Counted from the first letter of the stretch, positions 11,259 through 25,500 are shown. The stretch is DNA of 64,000 nucleotides from Uloborus plumipes (GCA_038373865.1 JAXGGA010003948.1:1-64000); one strand, 5' to 3'. Program-made: numbers and translations. Notes: generated from the letters alone by a model not told the origin.

Positions 11259-11880
11259 ACAACGGGAGGTGCACAACTAGACCCCCCTCAGAGCCTACAT
11301 ACTAAGCAAGAAGCTTCTACGGCATACAGTTTTTGAGTTATGCGACACACATACATACGCACATACATACATACAGACGTCACGGGAAAACTCGTCGTAA
11401 TTTACTCGGGGATGGTCGAAATGGATTTTTCGGCTGTTTGTATGTTGTTAGGTAGGTGCACTTGCTGATAGGTCGAAAAAACTACACGACATTCATTCGG
11501 GGGTGAGCAAAGTCAAAATTTAGACCGAAATTTGAGTGAAATTTTTTTCGTGATCACAATACTTCCTTTATTAAGTAAAAGAAAGTAAAAAGAAAAGAAA
11601 AAATGATATGAGCACTGTGTATGACTTTCGTACTTCAATTAAAAAAATCAACATTTTCACAGCTAAATAACTTAAATTTTAGTTTTAAAAAAACTAAAAA
11701 ACACGCTTTTAGAAAACATGTAATATAGTTTAGACTTTAGCATTAAAAATAGAATTAAATAGGGGGACCGGGGCTATTTGGCATAAGGGGTACGTTGGCA
11801 CTTTTTTAACAACTCAAAAGAAAAGAACTGCTTTAAATTTTCAGCAAAATTCTCCCCGGATTTTATTAGACTACTCAAAA
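11259..11880. other. No gene seen; short CATA microsatellite
   Basis: 11347-11378 is a CATACATA-type run, followed by ACAGACGTCACGGGAAAACTCG. The block has the look of a retroposon 3' end but I cannot assign it. Confidence 0.35.
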
Positions 11881-12250
11881 CGATCCTCCACTAGGAGTCT
11901 CCCCGCTAATCCTTCCACCTCATCACCAACGGCCGGTTAATTATACGAAGGAAAACCTGACCCGGCTTTGGTCAGAAGAGCCCGGAGAGGATCGATGGCC
12001 CCGACTTCCGGTGATGAAGGCCCCCTGCCAGGATGCTCTAATCCCCAGATCAACATCCGCAAAGCTCGGCCATCCATTATTACCCTGGGCGCTGTCCGCT
12101 GGGAGTTTCTCTCTCCTCTTATTAGGGACTTCGATTTGTCTTGTTGGGAATGTCAGGGGTGGAGAGGGCTCTCCTTTTATTCTAAATAAGGAAGCCTTTA
12201 TGTCCACCTGTTAATGAGACACCTCCCTTCTTTGGTGGTGTAATGGTGCT
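11881..12250. other. GC-richer block, unassigned
   Basis: Clearly richer in G and C than its surroundings, with open frames of about 70-90 codons on both strands; none shows a domain I recognise. Could be a solo LTR or an old repeat. Confidence 0.35.
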
Positions 12251-12361
12251 GCCTGTGTCTTATCTCAATGACAGATCAATAATGAAAGAAGGCTCGTTTG
12301 ACATTGTATAAATTTTACTTTTTAATACACTTTTATTAGTTTTAAATGAAGGGTTTGTGTG

Positions 12362-12605
12362 CATGTATGTATGTAACTCTGAGTAAAAGATAAAATTCAC
12401 GTTCTTTGCAAACATAAAAGTAATATATTTAATACTATTATTAATGCCAAAGGCTAAACTGTATTTCATGTTGATGTATTAGAAGTGTTTCAGTTGTTTG
12501 TATGTAACTCTGACTGAAAGATAAAATTCACGTTCTTTGCAAATATAAAAGTAATATATTTAATACTATTATTAATACTAAAGGCTAAACTATATTACAC
12601 GTTAG
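12362..12605. repeat. Two-unit tandem repeat, period ~132 bp
   Basis: TGTATGTAACTCTGA followed by AAAGATAAAATTCACG occurs at about 12368 and again at about 12500, with the following ~90 bp nearly identical. Confidence 0.85.
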
Positions 12606-12638
12606 GCAAAATGAAAAACAGCGTAGAAAAGCACAAAT

Positions 12639-12782
12639 CTGTACCTCAGAAACAGACTAACGTGAGTCCATTTTCGTCATTTTTCAGCAGAAGTGGAAAA
12701 ACGATGTATTCGACGATCGTTTTTTCCCTCTACCGAAAAATGACGAAAATGGACTTACGTTAGTCTGGTTCTGAGGTTCAGA
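12639..12782. mobile_element. Short inverted-repeat element (144 bp)
   Basis: Ends are TCTGTACCTCAGAAACAGAC and the reverse complement of nearly the same; the arms continue through ACGTGAGTCCATTTTCGTCA. A related element is at 55076-55317. Non-coding MITE-like; superfamily unknown. Confidence 0.8.
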
Positions 12783-13445
12783 AATAAGGTTAAAAGATTT
12801 TAAAAGGGGCAAACATGTCTCGGAGGCAACAGCCTCCTTCTTCAGTGCCCAGCAAGCAAATGGAATGAAACAAGGTCATGGGAGAGTTACAGTAAATATA
12901 CTTGTAAGTATCGCTGGATCACTTGATAAATTGAATCAAAACCAAGTAATTATAACTGAAAAAATAATCCACTACAACTAGTTATTAGTGAAGAATTTAT
13001 TTCTAATTGAGTACATATAAAATCACTGTTCATAAATTCAATGTTCGCGGTTTACAGCAATGTCAACATTTGTTTCCAAATCATACAGTTAAGTTTTGGC
13101 TGACAAATATCATCACACACACAAAACGACATGTAGCAAAAGTTTTGCTCCTGCAGTCTCTTAAAAAATAGTATATCCAGTGGGAAGTTTGCTTGGTTGA
13201 ATAAATATTTCAAGACTACGTATATACATTCCATCAAATCTTGCTGACAGATCATAATAGAAGTGGGTGAAATAAATAAAAAAACAGAATTTTTATCTCG
13301 TGGAACAACTGAGTCTTTTGGTGGAGACCTATGAAAGTTACAAAAGAATCAGCCGGAAATCTTTGACGATAAATTTTTTTTTCTTTTGATTAGGTGAGGG
13401 AGAAAATATTAATTTCACGAAAATTCGAAAGGATAATCAAATGAT

Positions 13446-13850
13446 CATTATGATGTAAAGCAGTGAGTAACCACCCCTAAACAAGGGTTAAGGCAAAACA
13501 TGCAATACCATCCCACTCGGTTATTTACATCCATGGACTGCAGTTTCGTGCTTATTATGCACTCATCAGCATCGAACAGGAAAGTAACCGAGTTGGTGGC
13601 GAAAATCCTCTTATAGAACAAAGAGAGCCAAAAAAAAGCTAATGTGAAAGCTAATGTGGTAGCTAATGTGAAATTAGAATGCATAATGAGCCCGAAACTG
13701 CAGTCCATGGATGGAAATAACCGAGTTGGCGGCGTATTGCATATTTTGTTGATTGAGATAAAGTCTGCCAATTGTACAATTGCTAAACTTGTGGCCAAAC
13801 GTGGTATTACCGTCGATGAAAAACGCCTGTTTGGCACGTGTCACCCGTAA
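13446..13850. repeat. Dispersed repeat containing ACTGCAGTCCATGGA arms
   Basis: 13500-13560 and 13675-13735 are inverted copies of a segment around CTGCAGTCCATGGATG with ACCGAGTTGG(C/T)GG. Related pieces occur at 27258-27320, 41820-41915, 54255-54300 and 54600-54650. Non-coding. Confidence 0.7.
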
Positions 13851-14245
13851 AATGGAGATTAAGAAATCAATATAGATTGGCAATCGGTGGGGGGGGGGGG
13901 GAGCTATCTTCCTATAAAATAACGGTATCACCGAATAGTAGATAATAAAATTTGTATTTTAGATATCCAGTTAACTATTGATCAGTTAATCACAGTTCAT
14001 AAATTCAAGCTAATTAGAATGATTTGTTTATTGTTATTCATAACTGAATCTAAAATAGACAGGCATTGGAAAAAGGAGCAGACATTGCCTAAAAATTAAA
14101 ATTTCAAATTTTGAAATTGGAATTGCCATATTTGAATGTTTTTCGAGGGAAGTATATGTGGTAGCCCTTAATGCCAAAAATCTCTCGTACACATACCAAT
14201 GAAAATGTCGCCCTTTCTTGCCTTTATTTATTTTTTACCCCTGAC

Positions 14246-14412
14246 CAGGGACGTCATTTCGAAATTTTCCAGAGGGGGGCAAAGGGTGCACACACAATGT
14301 AAAATTTACCGAAAGCGATAAAACCACGCCCACTTATATGCTAATACATTGATTTCCCAAAGTAGGGGGGGGGCAATTGACCCCCCTGCCCCCTAAATGA
14401 CGGGCCTTCCCC
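14246..14412. mobile_element. Short MITE-like element with GGGACGTCATTT / AAATGACGGGCC ends
   Basis: Left end CAGGGACGTCATTTCG and right end AAATGACGGGCCTTCCCCTG are imperfect inverted repeats. The interior (ACACAATGTAAA, ACCACGCCCACTT) recurs at 21500-21655 and 30555-30710. Non-coding. Confidence 0.65.
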
Positions 14413-15004
14413 TGACGTAACAAAGAAGGGAGTTATAAGTTTGACGTGTCTGTGTATCTGTCTGTGGCATCGTACAACCTGAACGGATGAACCAATTTTG
14501 ATTTTTTTTTTTTTTGAAAGGAGAAGTGATCGAGAGTGCTCTTAGCTAGGTCGCTTCTTCGGCTGCCACTAATCAACAAAGATATGAATTAAAAATCTTT
14601 AAAATGTTTTTCGCTATTTTCGAAGTTAAAATATACTTAAAAATTTGAAACACTAGCACCAAAAGAAAGGTAAAAAATAAATCTGTGTCTGATAAGATGT
14701 GTTTGGAACTTCCATGTGAAATAGAATTCGTATTATAACGTTTTTCAGCAAATGCGGCTAAGGCTTAAATCTGCGGGATCGGAAACCGATGTCATTGTTG
14801 GCCAACGAGGAAACAAAACTCAATGATTTAAAATGTTTATCTGTTGCCAGTTTCTATTTAACAATTAAAATACTTGTAATTGATTTTAAAAAAGAATGTT
14901 CAATTTTTCTTCTTTGTTATGCTTCTGCTACTAGCAAAATTTTACTTGTAAGGATTATCTTTCCTTTTCCGTGTTCACCATGTCCTCTCGAAAGCAATTA
15001 AATA
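14413..15004. other. No gene seen
   Basis: AT-rich, with a poly-T run at about 14501. A 70-codon frame at 14789-15001 has no recognisable features. Confidence 0.4.
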
Positions 15005-15006
15005 TA

Positions 15007-15564
15007 CAGTGAACTCTCACTTATGCGCCGGCCCAAGGGACCAACAGAAAAGGTGCATAAGTGAGAGAGACGTATAAGTGAACAAGCCTATTTAAAGGAC
15101 TAAAACGCAACAAAGGCTCTAATGAGAGAATGAATAAGAATATTTCTATAGAAAAGGGACATATTACTACGGTTTGACAATTACTGTGACGTAACTACAA
15201 TGATATAGAGAAAACAGAAATTGTAGCATACCTAATTACAAAATTCCCTTTAAAATGATACATAATAGATAATTGTCCCTCTCCGAACTCTAGTTCATGC
15301 GGAAAAAATGCCTTCCGTGAGCAATAAAGGTGAAAGATTGAAGAAGAAATTGAAGAAAAATGCCTTTTTTTTAAAGAAAACAAATTACATTTTTTTTCAT
15401 TTTAGGGAAAAATCGGCGCATAAGTGAAATATTTAGTTTTAGAGCGACGCATAAACGAATGATACTATCATTATTTTGCTATGGAATGTGCTGGAACCAT
15501 TTAAAATCGTCGTGTAAGTGAAAAAGGCGCATAAATGAGGCGGCGTACAAGTGAGAGTTCACTG
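15007..15564. mobile_element. TA-flanked inverted-repeat element (pogo/Tigger-like MITE)
   Basis: CAGTGAACTCTCACTTATGC at the left and its near reverse complement (ending GTGAGAGTTCACTG) at the right, flanked by TA (15005-15006, 15565-15566). Several internal copies of GCATAAGTGA occur. 558 bp, no transposase. CAGT ends with TA duplication point to the Tc1/mariner/pogo group. Confidence 0.82.
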
Positions 15565-16295
15565 TATTTAGATTTAAAATGCTTTATGACAAGAGAAGTT
15601 CGTTTTCATATGAGATCGGCAATCAGGGCCAGGGGTTGTTTAAATTTTTAATGTAATCTTAGTACTTGTTTACTTCTTTTGTTGATGTCAGATCTTTCTC
15701 TAACTAAGGCGAGCTCGTGTCCGCATTGCATTCACTGCTTGGCATCGTAGCCAACTAACTAGAACGCAATCTAAAATACGGCGAACCTTCCGAGTACCTA
15801 GGGCGTGGCCCTTTACCTCGGAGGTCTGTATTTGGATGAAATGAGCATGAGTTTATTTGTAAACCAATGACGAGCTGGCATTTGTCAGAAGTTTAAAAAA
15901 TTTAAAAATGAAGAGAAACATAATTACTTAAAATAGTTAAATGGGGATACTTAAAGAAGTGTGAAAAACGCGAAGTACAGTCTTTTTTTTTCCGCAAGGT
16001 CAAAAACCAAGCGTTTTTAAGTTTTGAAAAATATCAAAAATCTAGTATAAATATACATAAAAAACAATTAAAAAGTAAGGAGCCCTAAAAAAAGGGAGTA
16101 GCAAAGGTTGTGGGGGGTGTTTGTCCTAGCCAGGAGAAATCCCTACTCGCAAAGCGGCAGCTCCCAGCGGCGAGCCGCGGAAAGTGCCGTGCGTTTCTTA
16201 TCTCAACAAGGCACGGGGCCGACGATGGTTAGCTGGATCAGCCGGGTCGACCAACTAACTAACAGCTCTAAGCAAAACCATCGGCATCAAATGGC
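15565..16295. other. Downstream of the XKR stop codon; probable 3' UTR and flank
   Basis: Read on the minus strand this follows the XKR stop at 16296. A TTTATT at 15852 would be AATAAA on the transcript, about 440 nt after the stop; it is only a weak candidate poly(A) signal in AT-rich DNA. Confidence 0.35.
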
Positions 16296-16599
16296 TTATT
16301 CGTCCGATATGGGAGACAGTCTCCCGCTTTCCGAGATGGACCCGGATCTCCTTCGCCGCTGCTGAGCCACAGACGTGATGAAAGCGGCCCGTGCCACTTG
16401 CATCTTCTGCCAAATCTTGTTGGAGTGTAGGAACTTGTAGTAGGCGCCCAGGAGCAGGAGTCCGGCAGACAGGCTCACCATCACAACCGAGAGGAGCGGG
16501 ATCCGGAACCAGAGGTCCGGGTCGGCCCTCACGAACCACAGCGTCGACAGGGTGATGTTCTCGACCCAGATGATGAAGTAGTAGAACGTGTACTTCCAC
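16296..16599 (-). CDS. XKR terminal coding exon
   Basis: The acceptor TATTTTTTCAG ends at 16600; the first base completes an Arg codon (AG|G). It encodes WKYTFYYFIIWVENITLSTL, a lumenal/short loop with RADPDLWFR, a last membrane segment (IPLLSVVMVSLSAGLLLLGAYY) and a cytosolic tail with RRRRSGSISESGRLSPISDE before TAA. The Ser-rich basic tail could be phosphorylated (inference). Open frames on the opposite strand here are shadows. Confidence 0.94.
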
Positions 16600-19500
16600 C
16601 TGAAAAAATACGGAGGGTTATATCAACGCCCGCGTAATACTAAATGCCTACTGCATTTGCCTTAAAAAGGGATCCAACTGTTCGAGACAAAGCGCTACCT
16701 TGCGGTCTGCAGCTATTGGAGATGGACTCGAGTTAAACTTTTGATTGGTTGATTTTTGAGTTTAAATTTAGAAATCAACCAATTGTGAATTTTTCTGACA
16801 GTTTCTTTGTTTCGAAGAATTTCGATAGATGGCAGTGCGTCCTGAACAAAGGGCGAATTTTTACTCTGTGTTGAAAACCAGAAAGCGATAGACTTTTAGT
16901 ATGAAGGCGGTGTTATATTAAGAAAGAAACAAAAAGTATTAAAATAATCTTACGAATCAATTAATGTCATTGATTAATCTTCATGACCAATTCAATGCCT
17001 TTGGAGGAGTTACCCTCAGCTAGTTAAAATATTAGCAAGAGAATCACGTGCTCTTACTGACGCGCGCAAGCTACCGGCAGACTGATGCCTGCAAGCTTTC
17101 GAGAAATTCAACACATACACTCAACGGAAGCCTGCAAGCTAGTGACAGACTAACGATTTTTGCTGCATTAATTGAGTCGTTTTGAATCAAAATCAGTTTA
17201 GTGTATTTCTCAAAATCCATAGTTCTGAAGGCGGAATGACGTATCTAAAGCAGTAGTCGGAAGTAGCGAAACTACTGTAGTAACCACATTTTTTAGTAGT
17301 TTGTAGTGTAGCGCACTACTTTTTTAAAAAAAGTAGAGTAGTGAGTAGCGCGATACAAAAATATAGTAGTTTGTAGCGATTTCTGGAAACTACTTTTAAA
17401 TTAAAAAATAAATAAATAAATAAATAAATGGGAAAAAATTAAAAAAAGGGAAGAAGGAAAAAAAGAAGGTTTAATTGACTCTGCCTGGTGCAAATTGCAA
17501 ATCTTTCACGAGTGCAGCAGTGGACGCAATGAGAAATAATAACCATAAAAATATGATCTGGATCTTAGATACATCATTTCGACGAAATACATTCTATCTG
17601 TTTGATGTCATTGGTTTATTTGGCATCATAATTTTTATATTTTTTCAAATAATTTTCATGGTCCTAAATACTCCCTGGCAAGAAATTTTAAAAAATAAGA
17701 ATTGAAGGTTGAATTCTTTCAATCTTTCAACTTCTGAATCCTTTCTTGTGGCGAATATTCTTAAAAATTGTTTTAAAAAAAATCTAAAAAGGACAGATTT
17801 TAGCAAAAAAAAAGGAACAAAAGGAAAAGTAACAAATAAGTTCAAAGACAATTCCTAGTTCTGTTCCATAGTTAAATGAATTAATTTATTAATGTAAACC
17901 ACTTTTCGATTTTTTTCGGTCATTCCTCAAACGGTGTATGCTATTTATTTATTTATTTTTTCAAAAAGTAGCGAAGTAGCGACTACAATTCAAAAGTAGT
18001 TTGTAGTAGCTACATTAAAAAAAAGTAGTTGTAGTTAACTACATTTATAACAAAGTAGTTGTAGTTGTAGTTCGCTACAAAAGAAATGTAGTTTTTTCCA
18101 CCACTGATCTAAAGGGGTTTTGACTCAAACCCTTACTCTATATTCACTTTTTGTTGAGATCTAGTGGTTTTGGATCTGTTGAATTTAAGACTTTGGTAAA
18201 AGAGCTTTTCTCTTCTCTTCTCTATCTCTACTAATAATACCACCTAAGCTGAAGGTGGGTCTGTCTGTCCTTCTGTCTGTCTGTCACGAACGTAGCGCCA
18301 AAACCGTTCGGTCGATTTTCACGCCACTTGGCACAAAATTAGTTTGTAGCATGTAGTTTTGCACCTCGAAGCGATTTTTCGAAAATTCCATTTCGTTCTT
18401 TTTCTATTCGAATTCTTAGCGGAAATTCGATAAAATAGGGAAGAAATATTTCAACACATTTTCAAGTCTTATGTCATTCGAAAGCTTGAAATTTTCTGCA
18501 CAAAATGAAGTTTTTTCGAAGTTTCTACGATCATCAGGAGAGCTGTAACAATTGTTTTTAGAATCCCGGAATTCAAGGCTTACCTTCAGTAAAGCAAGCC
18601 AAACGATTCTAAAATGGTTCAGCTCGAGAATAAAATTTGTTTGAAAAGAGAGATTAAATGAATTATTTTATCAACGGAAGTCAACTTTTCATGTTGTTAC
18701 CATGGTTACGTGTTCATACCTATTTTTGTTTCGTTCTTTTTCCAGCGTTGCCAGACGTAGTATTTTTAATACTACGGTAATATTTTTTCGGCCCAAATAA
18801 AGAGCGTAGTATTTTTCCGGCAACCCTGTTTCCAATATACTAATGACTCAATTGAAAGATTTGGCGGATTTTTTTTTTCATTTTCATAGATTTCGCATTT
18901 CAGCAACATTGATTTTGGCAACGTTTGGAAACAGTAGTATTTTGTAATATTTTTTAAAGAGGAGGCGTAGTATTTTTTTGTTTCAATTCTCTGGCAACCC
19001 TGTCTTTTTCCCGGTGAAAATGCTTTGGGACCTTACTTGGCGCGTTTTTGCGTGTTAGCGAGAAAAGGGTACCTAAAGCACAGATTAACCAAATATCGTA
19101 TCAATTGCGTTATTGCATCGTTCTTTTTAAAGTGTTTTATTTCGGAAAATGTATTTTTTTGTTTTTAAAGCTAGGAAAGAAATTTTTGTGCATCTCCCCT
19201 TGGGGTTGCATTCGAATGTCCCCAATCTGGTGTTTTACCCCTTTTATGGGGTAAATCAGGGTTTACAATGCAGACAAAAGTGATATGAATTGGCGCGACC
19301 ACTTGGCAATATATCGCCAAGCTTTTGGTCGTCAAGTATTTGCCGCCAATTTGGCGACATATTGCCAAGTTGGCGAAAACAAATTTTTTTTTTTTTTATT
19401 TGGACTCAATTTGGCGCTATTGGCGATATTTTGCGAAAAATCCACTGAATGATGTTAAAATCGGCGATATTTAGGAGATTAATCATTGTAAAACATTTTT

Positions 19501-22500
19501 TTTTTTGCATTGTTTCGTGGCAAACTAGGGATATAAATGTTTGAACTGTTATCTTGCTCACTCCAAGCACTATTTTAGCACTTTAGGCATCTACTAAGAA
19601 ATTTACAAGTAAAATTAAGTAGCGTGGTGTCCATACCAGATTTTTATATCATACTTTGAAGGAATTATAGTTGAATTACAACTAAAATAGAGCATTTTTT
19701 CTGCTATATCAATTATTTTACAAATGAACTTTTAATTTTATACCACGGGCAAAGCCGTGCGGGTACCGCTAGTAAACTAATATTTTTTAAGTGCAAATAT
19801 TTTTCATACTAAAAGACTTTTAACTGGTTTTGATTCTACACGACTCACAATTAGTCAGATAAAAATGTAAATTCTGATGGATTGGCGGATAATCGAATGA
19901 TGGATAACAGGTACGCTTCTGTACCAGATTCAGCAGTGTCGCTCGAAACCAAAGAGCATAACAATATTGGTTGAACCCCCAAAACGCTCTCCCTTCTCCC
20001 TACTGTGCCATCCGTAAATGATCGAGATAAAAGTAAGAACAGCAATTTCATTTGACTAAGTCTATCAAAAACAACGCAGGCCCTGAGACACTTGAGAGTA
20101 CTGATTCACTTGACAGTTGACTTCCATCCCACGTGGCGATGTTTCAAGTGCAAAGTTTCTAAGGCATTACGCAAGCCAATCGTTCTGATAGCGATGAATG
20201 CCGTTTTTTGAACAGCGGCGGCGCTAGGTGGGGGGCAGGGGGGGCAATTGCCCCCCTGTCGGAAGCGTCTTGCCCCCCCGTCGGAGAAAATTCCGAGCTC
20301 GTCGGAAAAAAAATTCCGACGCTAAAATTTTTTCCGATAGAAATCTAATAGATTCCGACAGAATAAGTAAAATTTTCCAAAGAAATTTTTTTTTTCAAAC
20401 AAAAAAAATAAAATCTAAGTTATTTCCATTAATTGAAAAATAGCGCGAATTTTTATCCAATGCAGAACACGAAAACCTCCTGGTAAGTTCTTTTCGTGAT
20501 CCATCCTTCTGCTCTCATCTCGTTGTGTCCAGGCGAACACGGTATTTCAGTTTTGGGCAAAGTTTCTTTGTTGAAAAGGAGAAATCTTTTTTCCTAATCA
20601 GACACCACACGAAAACCGCTTGTAGCGTGTTTTGAACAAACATTCATTGTCATTCGAGAGACATTTTCCGATCTTCCCGATGGCGATTCGATGAATTGCT
20701 CTTTCTAAATGATTTCCTGTCATTCATTGCCTGCTGGCCTACTGTCGCGTCGTCTTGTCAGCAGGGGGTAGAAAGCCCATCAGCGTAAGGACCGTGGTGA
20801 CAATTAGGCTATCGGAAATTTTCAAAGGAAATGTAGAATGGGAAGTGGGGAAATGCTTAGGCCCCGTATGGAAGACCTCAGACGAAACTTTTCAAAAGCG
20901 ATTCGAAAAATCGTCGTACAGTTGGACGATTCTAGTAATAGTGGTTCGACGCAATTTAAAGTTCTGTCTAATGAGTTAGGCACTTACTCGTATAGTAAGA
21001 AGAAAGTAAAGTTAAAGCTCAAAATAATTTTCTTCATTACAGAGGTAAGAACTTATTGTGTTTCATTTAAAGAAATGATAGAGCTTCGCTTCTCAATTTG
21101 TTATTTAATTGCATTGCATATCCTTCTCTAACATGCATATGTACATTTGCTTTAAAAGAAAAAAAATATGATAACTTTTTATCGATATAATTTATAGTTG
21201 TGTTATACTATGCCGATGGTTTTAAAACATTAAACGATATTTGCAGAATGTAGTCTTTTGCCGCTTGAATAATACATGAAGAATGATGGTTAGCATTGAT
21301 TTTAACTGAGCTGATTAAATTAAAAGTTCTATTATTTGTGTCAATTTATATTTCCGCCGTTTAAAATATAATCAACTCGAAATCATGATAGGATGTATTT
21401 GGGAAGATCATTTATGCCATTGGAAAATTTGTTTTAAGTGTAAACATGCACTGAGTAATTTTAAAATTCTCTATGCACAAAAATATAAGATTTTTTCCTA
21501 CGTTTTTCCAGAAGGGGGACAAGGGGTATATACTCATTGTAAATTATACCAAAAAAAATAGCAAAACCACACCCACTTGCATGTAAATCAATTAGTTTCC
21601 CAAAGTCAGGTGGAACATTGCTTTCGCCTCCGATCCCCCAAAGGCAGGCCTGCTGAAATGTATTAGATTCTGATGTAGAGATTCTGATAACATTTGTAAT
21701 CATTAATTTTATTTTAAAGTAATAAAAAATTTAAGTTCGATCAAAGGCCAGAACTTGGAAAAGCAAGTTTGAGATTGTTTTGGGACTGGGCGACTTGTTT
21801 TTTTTTTTTTTGCTATTTTCTTCTTTTTTCTTTTCTTATCAGTTTTAATAGTGTATCTAAATTTGCTAATTCTGTCGTATGAGCTAGGCTGGAGTAGGAA
21901 AGGGATTTCCAACAAATAAAGTTTGGGACACAACATATGAAAAAAAAAACAAAAGCCAAAAGATGGATACGAAATTGATCTCTTTCTCCGTTTTTTTCGT
22001 ATATATATATCCTTTAATATCGATTTGTCCATTCATTTTTAATTTTGTCTCTTTTACGGATATTTTTGAGCTTCGGGTTTAATTTTTTCAGCTTTTCTCT
22101 CTTTCTATTGTATTTAAATTTAAATTAACATATGATAAAATGCGCAATATTTTTTCTTCTGTAACAGGATTTGAAAACTTCGCCTACAAAGCGTTCAGCA
22201 ATTATCCTATAAGTGTAGACGAAACTATTTAATTTTTTACTATGTGGAAGTGTAGAATGGAAAAAATAGTACTTTGTAGTATTGTCCTATGCGGGGGAAA
22301 AACCAAAGGAATTTCCATGCCTCTCAACTAAAAAGAAACTTTTAAAGTGGTTATAATTTTATAGATGTTTTTTGAAAAGAACATTTGTTGGGGAGTGGGG
22401 TTAGCAATGACATAACTAGAGGGGGCAAACCGGGCTCGTGTCCCGGGCGCCAGAATTTAGGGGTGCTGAACTGGCTAAGTAACTGCATAATTTTCTTTTC

Positions 22501-25500
22501 ATTATTTTTTAAAAAAAAGACAAATTTTTAAAAGAAAGCTCTCCCTAAAAAAAGTCTCAATGCAGGCACAGGAAGAATTTAAAGAAATGTCTTTTAATGT
22601 TTAAAAGGCGTAGGAAAGATTAACGGAGAGAAAGTGAGAAGAGGCCAGTAAATGGCTTGAATATATTTTCTTTTAGAGAGTGACCAGTTAAAGTTTCATC
22701 TTGAATCACTCACTCCGAGAAGTGAAGCTTTGAAAGCACCCCGATACAAAGAAGCGGAAAATGCGTCCCTTTTCCAAGATTAAACTGCAATAAAACTGTC
22801 AACATGGTGTCTTCCTTTTAGCTTACAATGACGAAAGCTTGTTCACCCCACTGGCCTAGGGGAAAATCCTTGCAGCGTTCCCTTGTCGGTAGCCTCTGTT
22901 TTAGGAATCGGAGCCACAAGTCCCCCTTATCTGTCTCCAGTAGAATCATTCACTAAAGGGCATCTTTAGCTAGCACAACGGATTTATTTCTTCTCTTCTA
23001 ATATTGCTTATTTCCTCTATGATATTCCGTTTTCAGAAACTAGGGAGGGGTTTATTCTTTAATCAGGTAAGATTATTCAGCAACTGCTTCAAGCATCAAA
23101 GTCTACATGGATGCTAGTATTTTTTATTAAAAAAATATTTTAAATATATATTTCTAAACAATTTGAATAATAAAAATGACCGGTTTTAAAGTAAATCGCT
23201 TAATCGGGTTTCCGGATAAATAAATAAATTGTACAGAATATTTTTCAACCATAATATGTGATGTTTCTTAGAGTATTTAATAAACAAATGATAATTAATA
23301 AACATTTATTCAATAATAACTTTTTTTTAATACTCTCGTTCCATTTCTTACACAGTAAAGTTTAGGATTTCTAAGTTTCTTAAAATTTCACTGTACACTT
23401 CTTCTAATGCTGAATATTGGATAGTTTAAATGTTATTTGCATTTTTTTTACTTGAGATTTTTTCTAAAGTGAAATTCATGAAAATATTTTTAATTTGCAA
23501 AGTATTTGAGGCTTTTAAAATTTCTTTCATTTCAAATAGTTTTCAAACGTATTAAATATAATATTCAATGTGAAAAGGAAAACAATTACTCATTTGGTAT
23601 TTAGTAACGAGTTTTTTTTTAAACAATTGGAAGCATTCCTTTTCTTTTTTTTCTTAATTTCAAAATAAAAACTACTGAAAAACTAGAGATAAACTGAATA
23701 AAGATAGAACTCTCATTTTACACGATTCCCGATTTTTCAATTATGAATTCAAAACACTGTTTTTGTTTTGAAAATATTTAAGGTTACTCAGCTTGTATTT
23801 ATTTTTGTTTTTATTATTATTATCATTATTCTCTAAGTAAACATTTGATAATATAGTAAAAGCTTTTGCAGCCAAAAAAAGCTCGCAAAATAAAGTTCTA
23901 GTGGTTTTCGTTTTTTAATGTAAGTGATGTAAAGATGAAACTAAATAGAAATGTATTTAAAATGTTTCTTCATTATTATTAGTCTTATATTCAATAATTA
24001 AATAATATTTTCCAAAAAACCGAAAGTAAAACAACGTTTTATTTTGAAACTCGGGTGGCATGTCATTTAAAATTAAATAAAATGAGAAAAGTTAGCACAA
24101 GAGGCGTAGTAGCCGATTAAAAGTTGAAGAAGTTCGGTATTTTGAAGTGATAAATTGCAGTTTACTATAAGGTATCACTCCAAAATTGTCAATTCAATCC
24201 AACATTTTTACTCGGACTTCAGAATTAGGATTTCTAACAAATAAAAATATTTATGGGGAAATTAATAATTTCTAATAAAAAATGGAGTGTTTTTTAATTT
24301 ACGAAACAAACTTTTCTTTTCATTTCTTTTCAAGAAACGAAAACGGGGGAGAGGGGGGGGGGTCCCACGATATTTTTATTTATAGTAAAAAGAATTTAAA
24401 AAACGGACGTAACTAAGCTGGTGAAACCCTAAAAAAATTACAAAATTTTCATTAATTAATAATTTCGTTCTCCGTATATCTATTTATTTCGGATAATAAA
24501 ACTTGTATTAGTATGTTTCTATCATTTTATTTAGTTTCAATCATCGTTTTTTAGTTTGATGATAAGCTGTAAATATAAAACTCGTATTTGTTTTGTTAGA
24601 GGTAATAATGATTACTTTTGTATTTACGCATCATAAAAAATGGAAAGATAGAAGAGGGTGGGGGGAGTTAGTGAATGTAAATTTTAAAATTTTATTTATG
24701 CCCCCCTGTCGGGGAAGCTTGCCCCCCTGTCGGGCATTTCCTAGCGCCACCTCTGTTTTTGAAGAGAACATACGTGCACAGACTAACAAGTGGAATTCCG
24801 AAACCAAAAAGCAACTGTTGCCGTCTAAAGAGCTGGCAAAGAGCCTCTCTCAGGAGCAGAAATGAGAATAAAATCTTATCTGCTGCGCGTTATCGTATCC
24901 TAGGAAGCGCAATCGAAACCACCTGATTATGACGCAGCTATACTCAACAAAGAGCTACAAATATGAAGCATATTCTCTCAAAACCGAACGAATACGCACT
25001 TTCAAGTGCAACTACGTGATGCACTGTTATTAATTCTGTATTTTCTGACAGGATTTCTTACTGTCTTCAGTTTCTGTTTACTGTGTTCATAGTTATTTCA
25101 AAGCACAGGCACTCCAGCTTTTGATTTTGGAGGGTGTATTTATCTGAAAGTAGGGTCAAAAGTGCAGTGGTCAGGCACATGCACATGTCTGGGGTGAATT
25201 GTTCAAAATATAAGTTCCTTAAATGCAGTTTTTACACTAAATAGTCAGATCAGGACACACAGGCTTCTCCTCTGGATCTGCGCTTGCATTAAAATTTAGT
25301 GAAAATAACATAGCTATAAGTTGGGACAAACCTAACCTGACAGAGTCCTAGTGCTGTGATTAGGATCTGCGTAGCCTTTACAATGCTGCCAGGCTAAGCC
25401 CCCCCCCACACGCTATGGAAAACATAAAGGCTTTCCTTTGAGGAAAACCTTGCTCGAGAAAAATCTCAAAATAAAGGGGTCTCCACACGCTCCGGAAAAT

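Noticed and set aside
13448..13931. 129-codon minus frame and neighbours
   Set aside because: Lie on a dispersed inverted repeat; the mirrored peptides come from the repeat.
16108..16365. 85-codon plus-strand frame
   Set aside because: It overlaps the antisense of the last XKR exon and its GC-rich composition; no domain of its own.
20755..21131. Possible transposase remnant in the large hAT-like element
   Set aside because: No zinc-finger, catalytic or dimerisation motif recognised in either frame.
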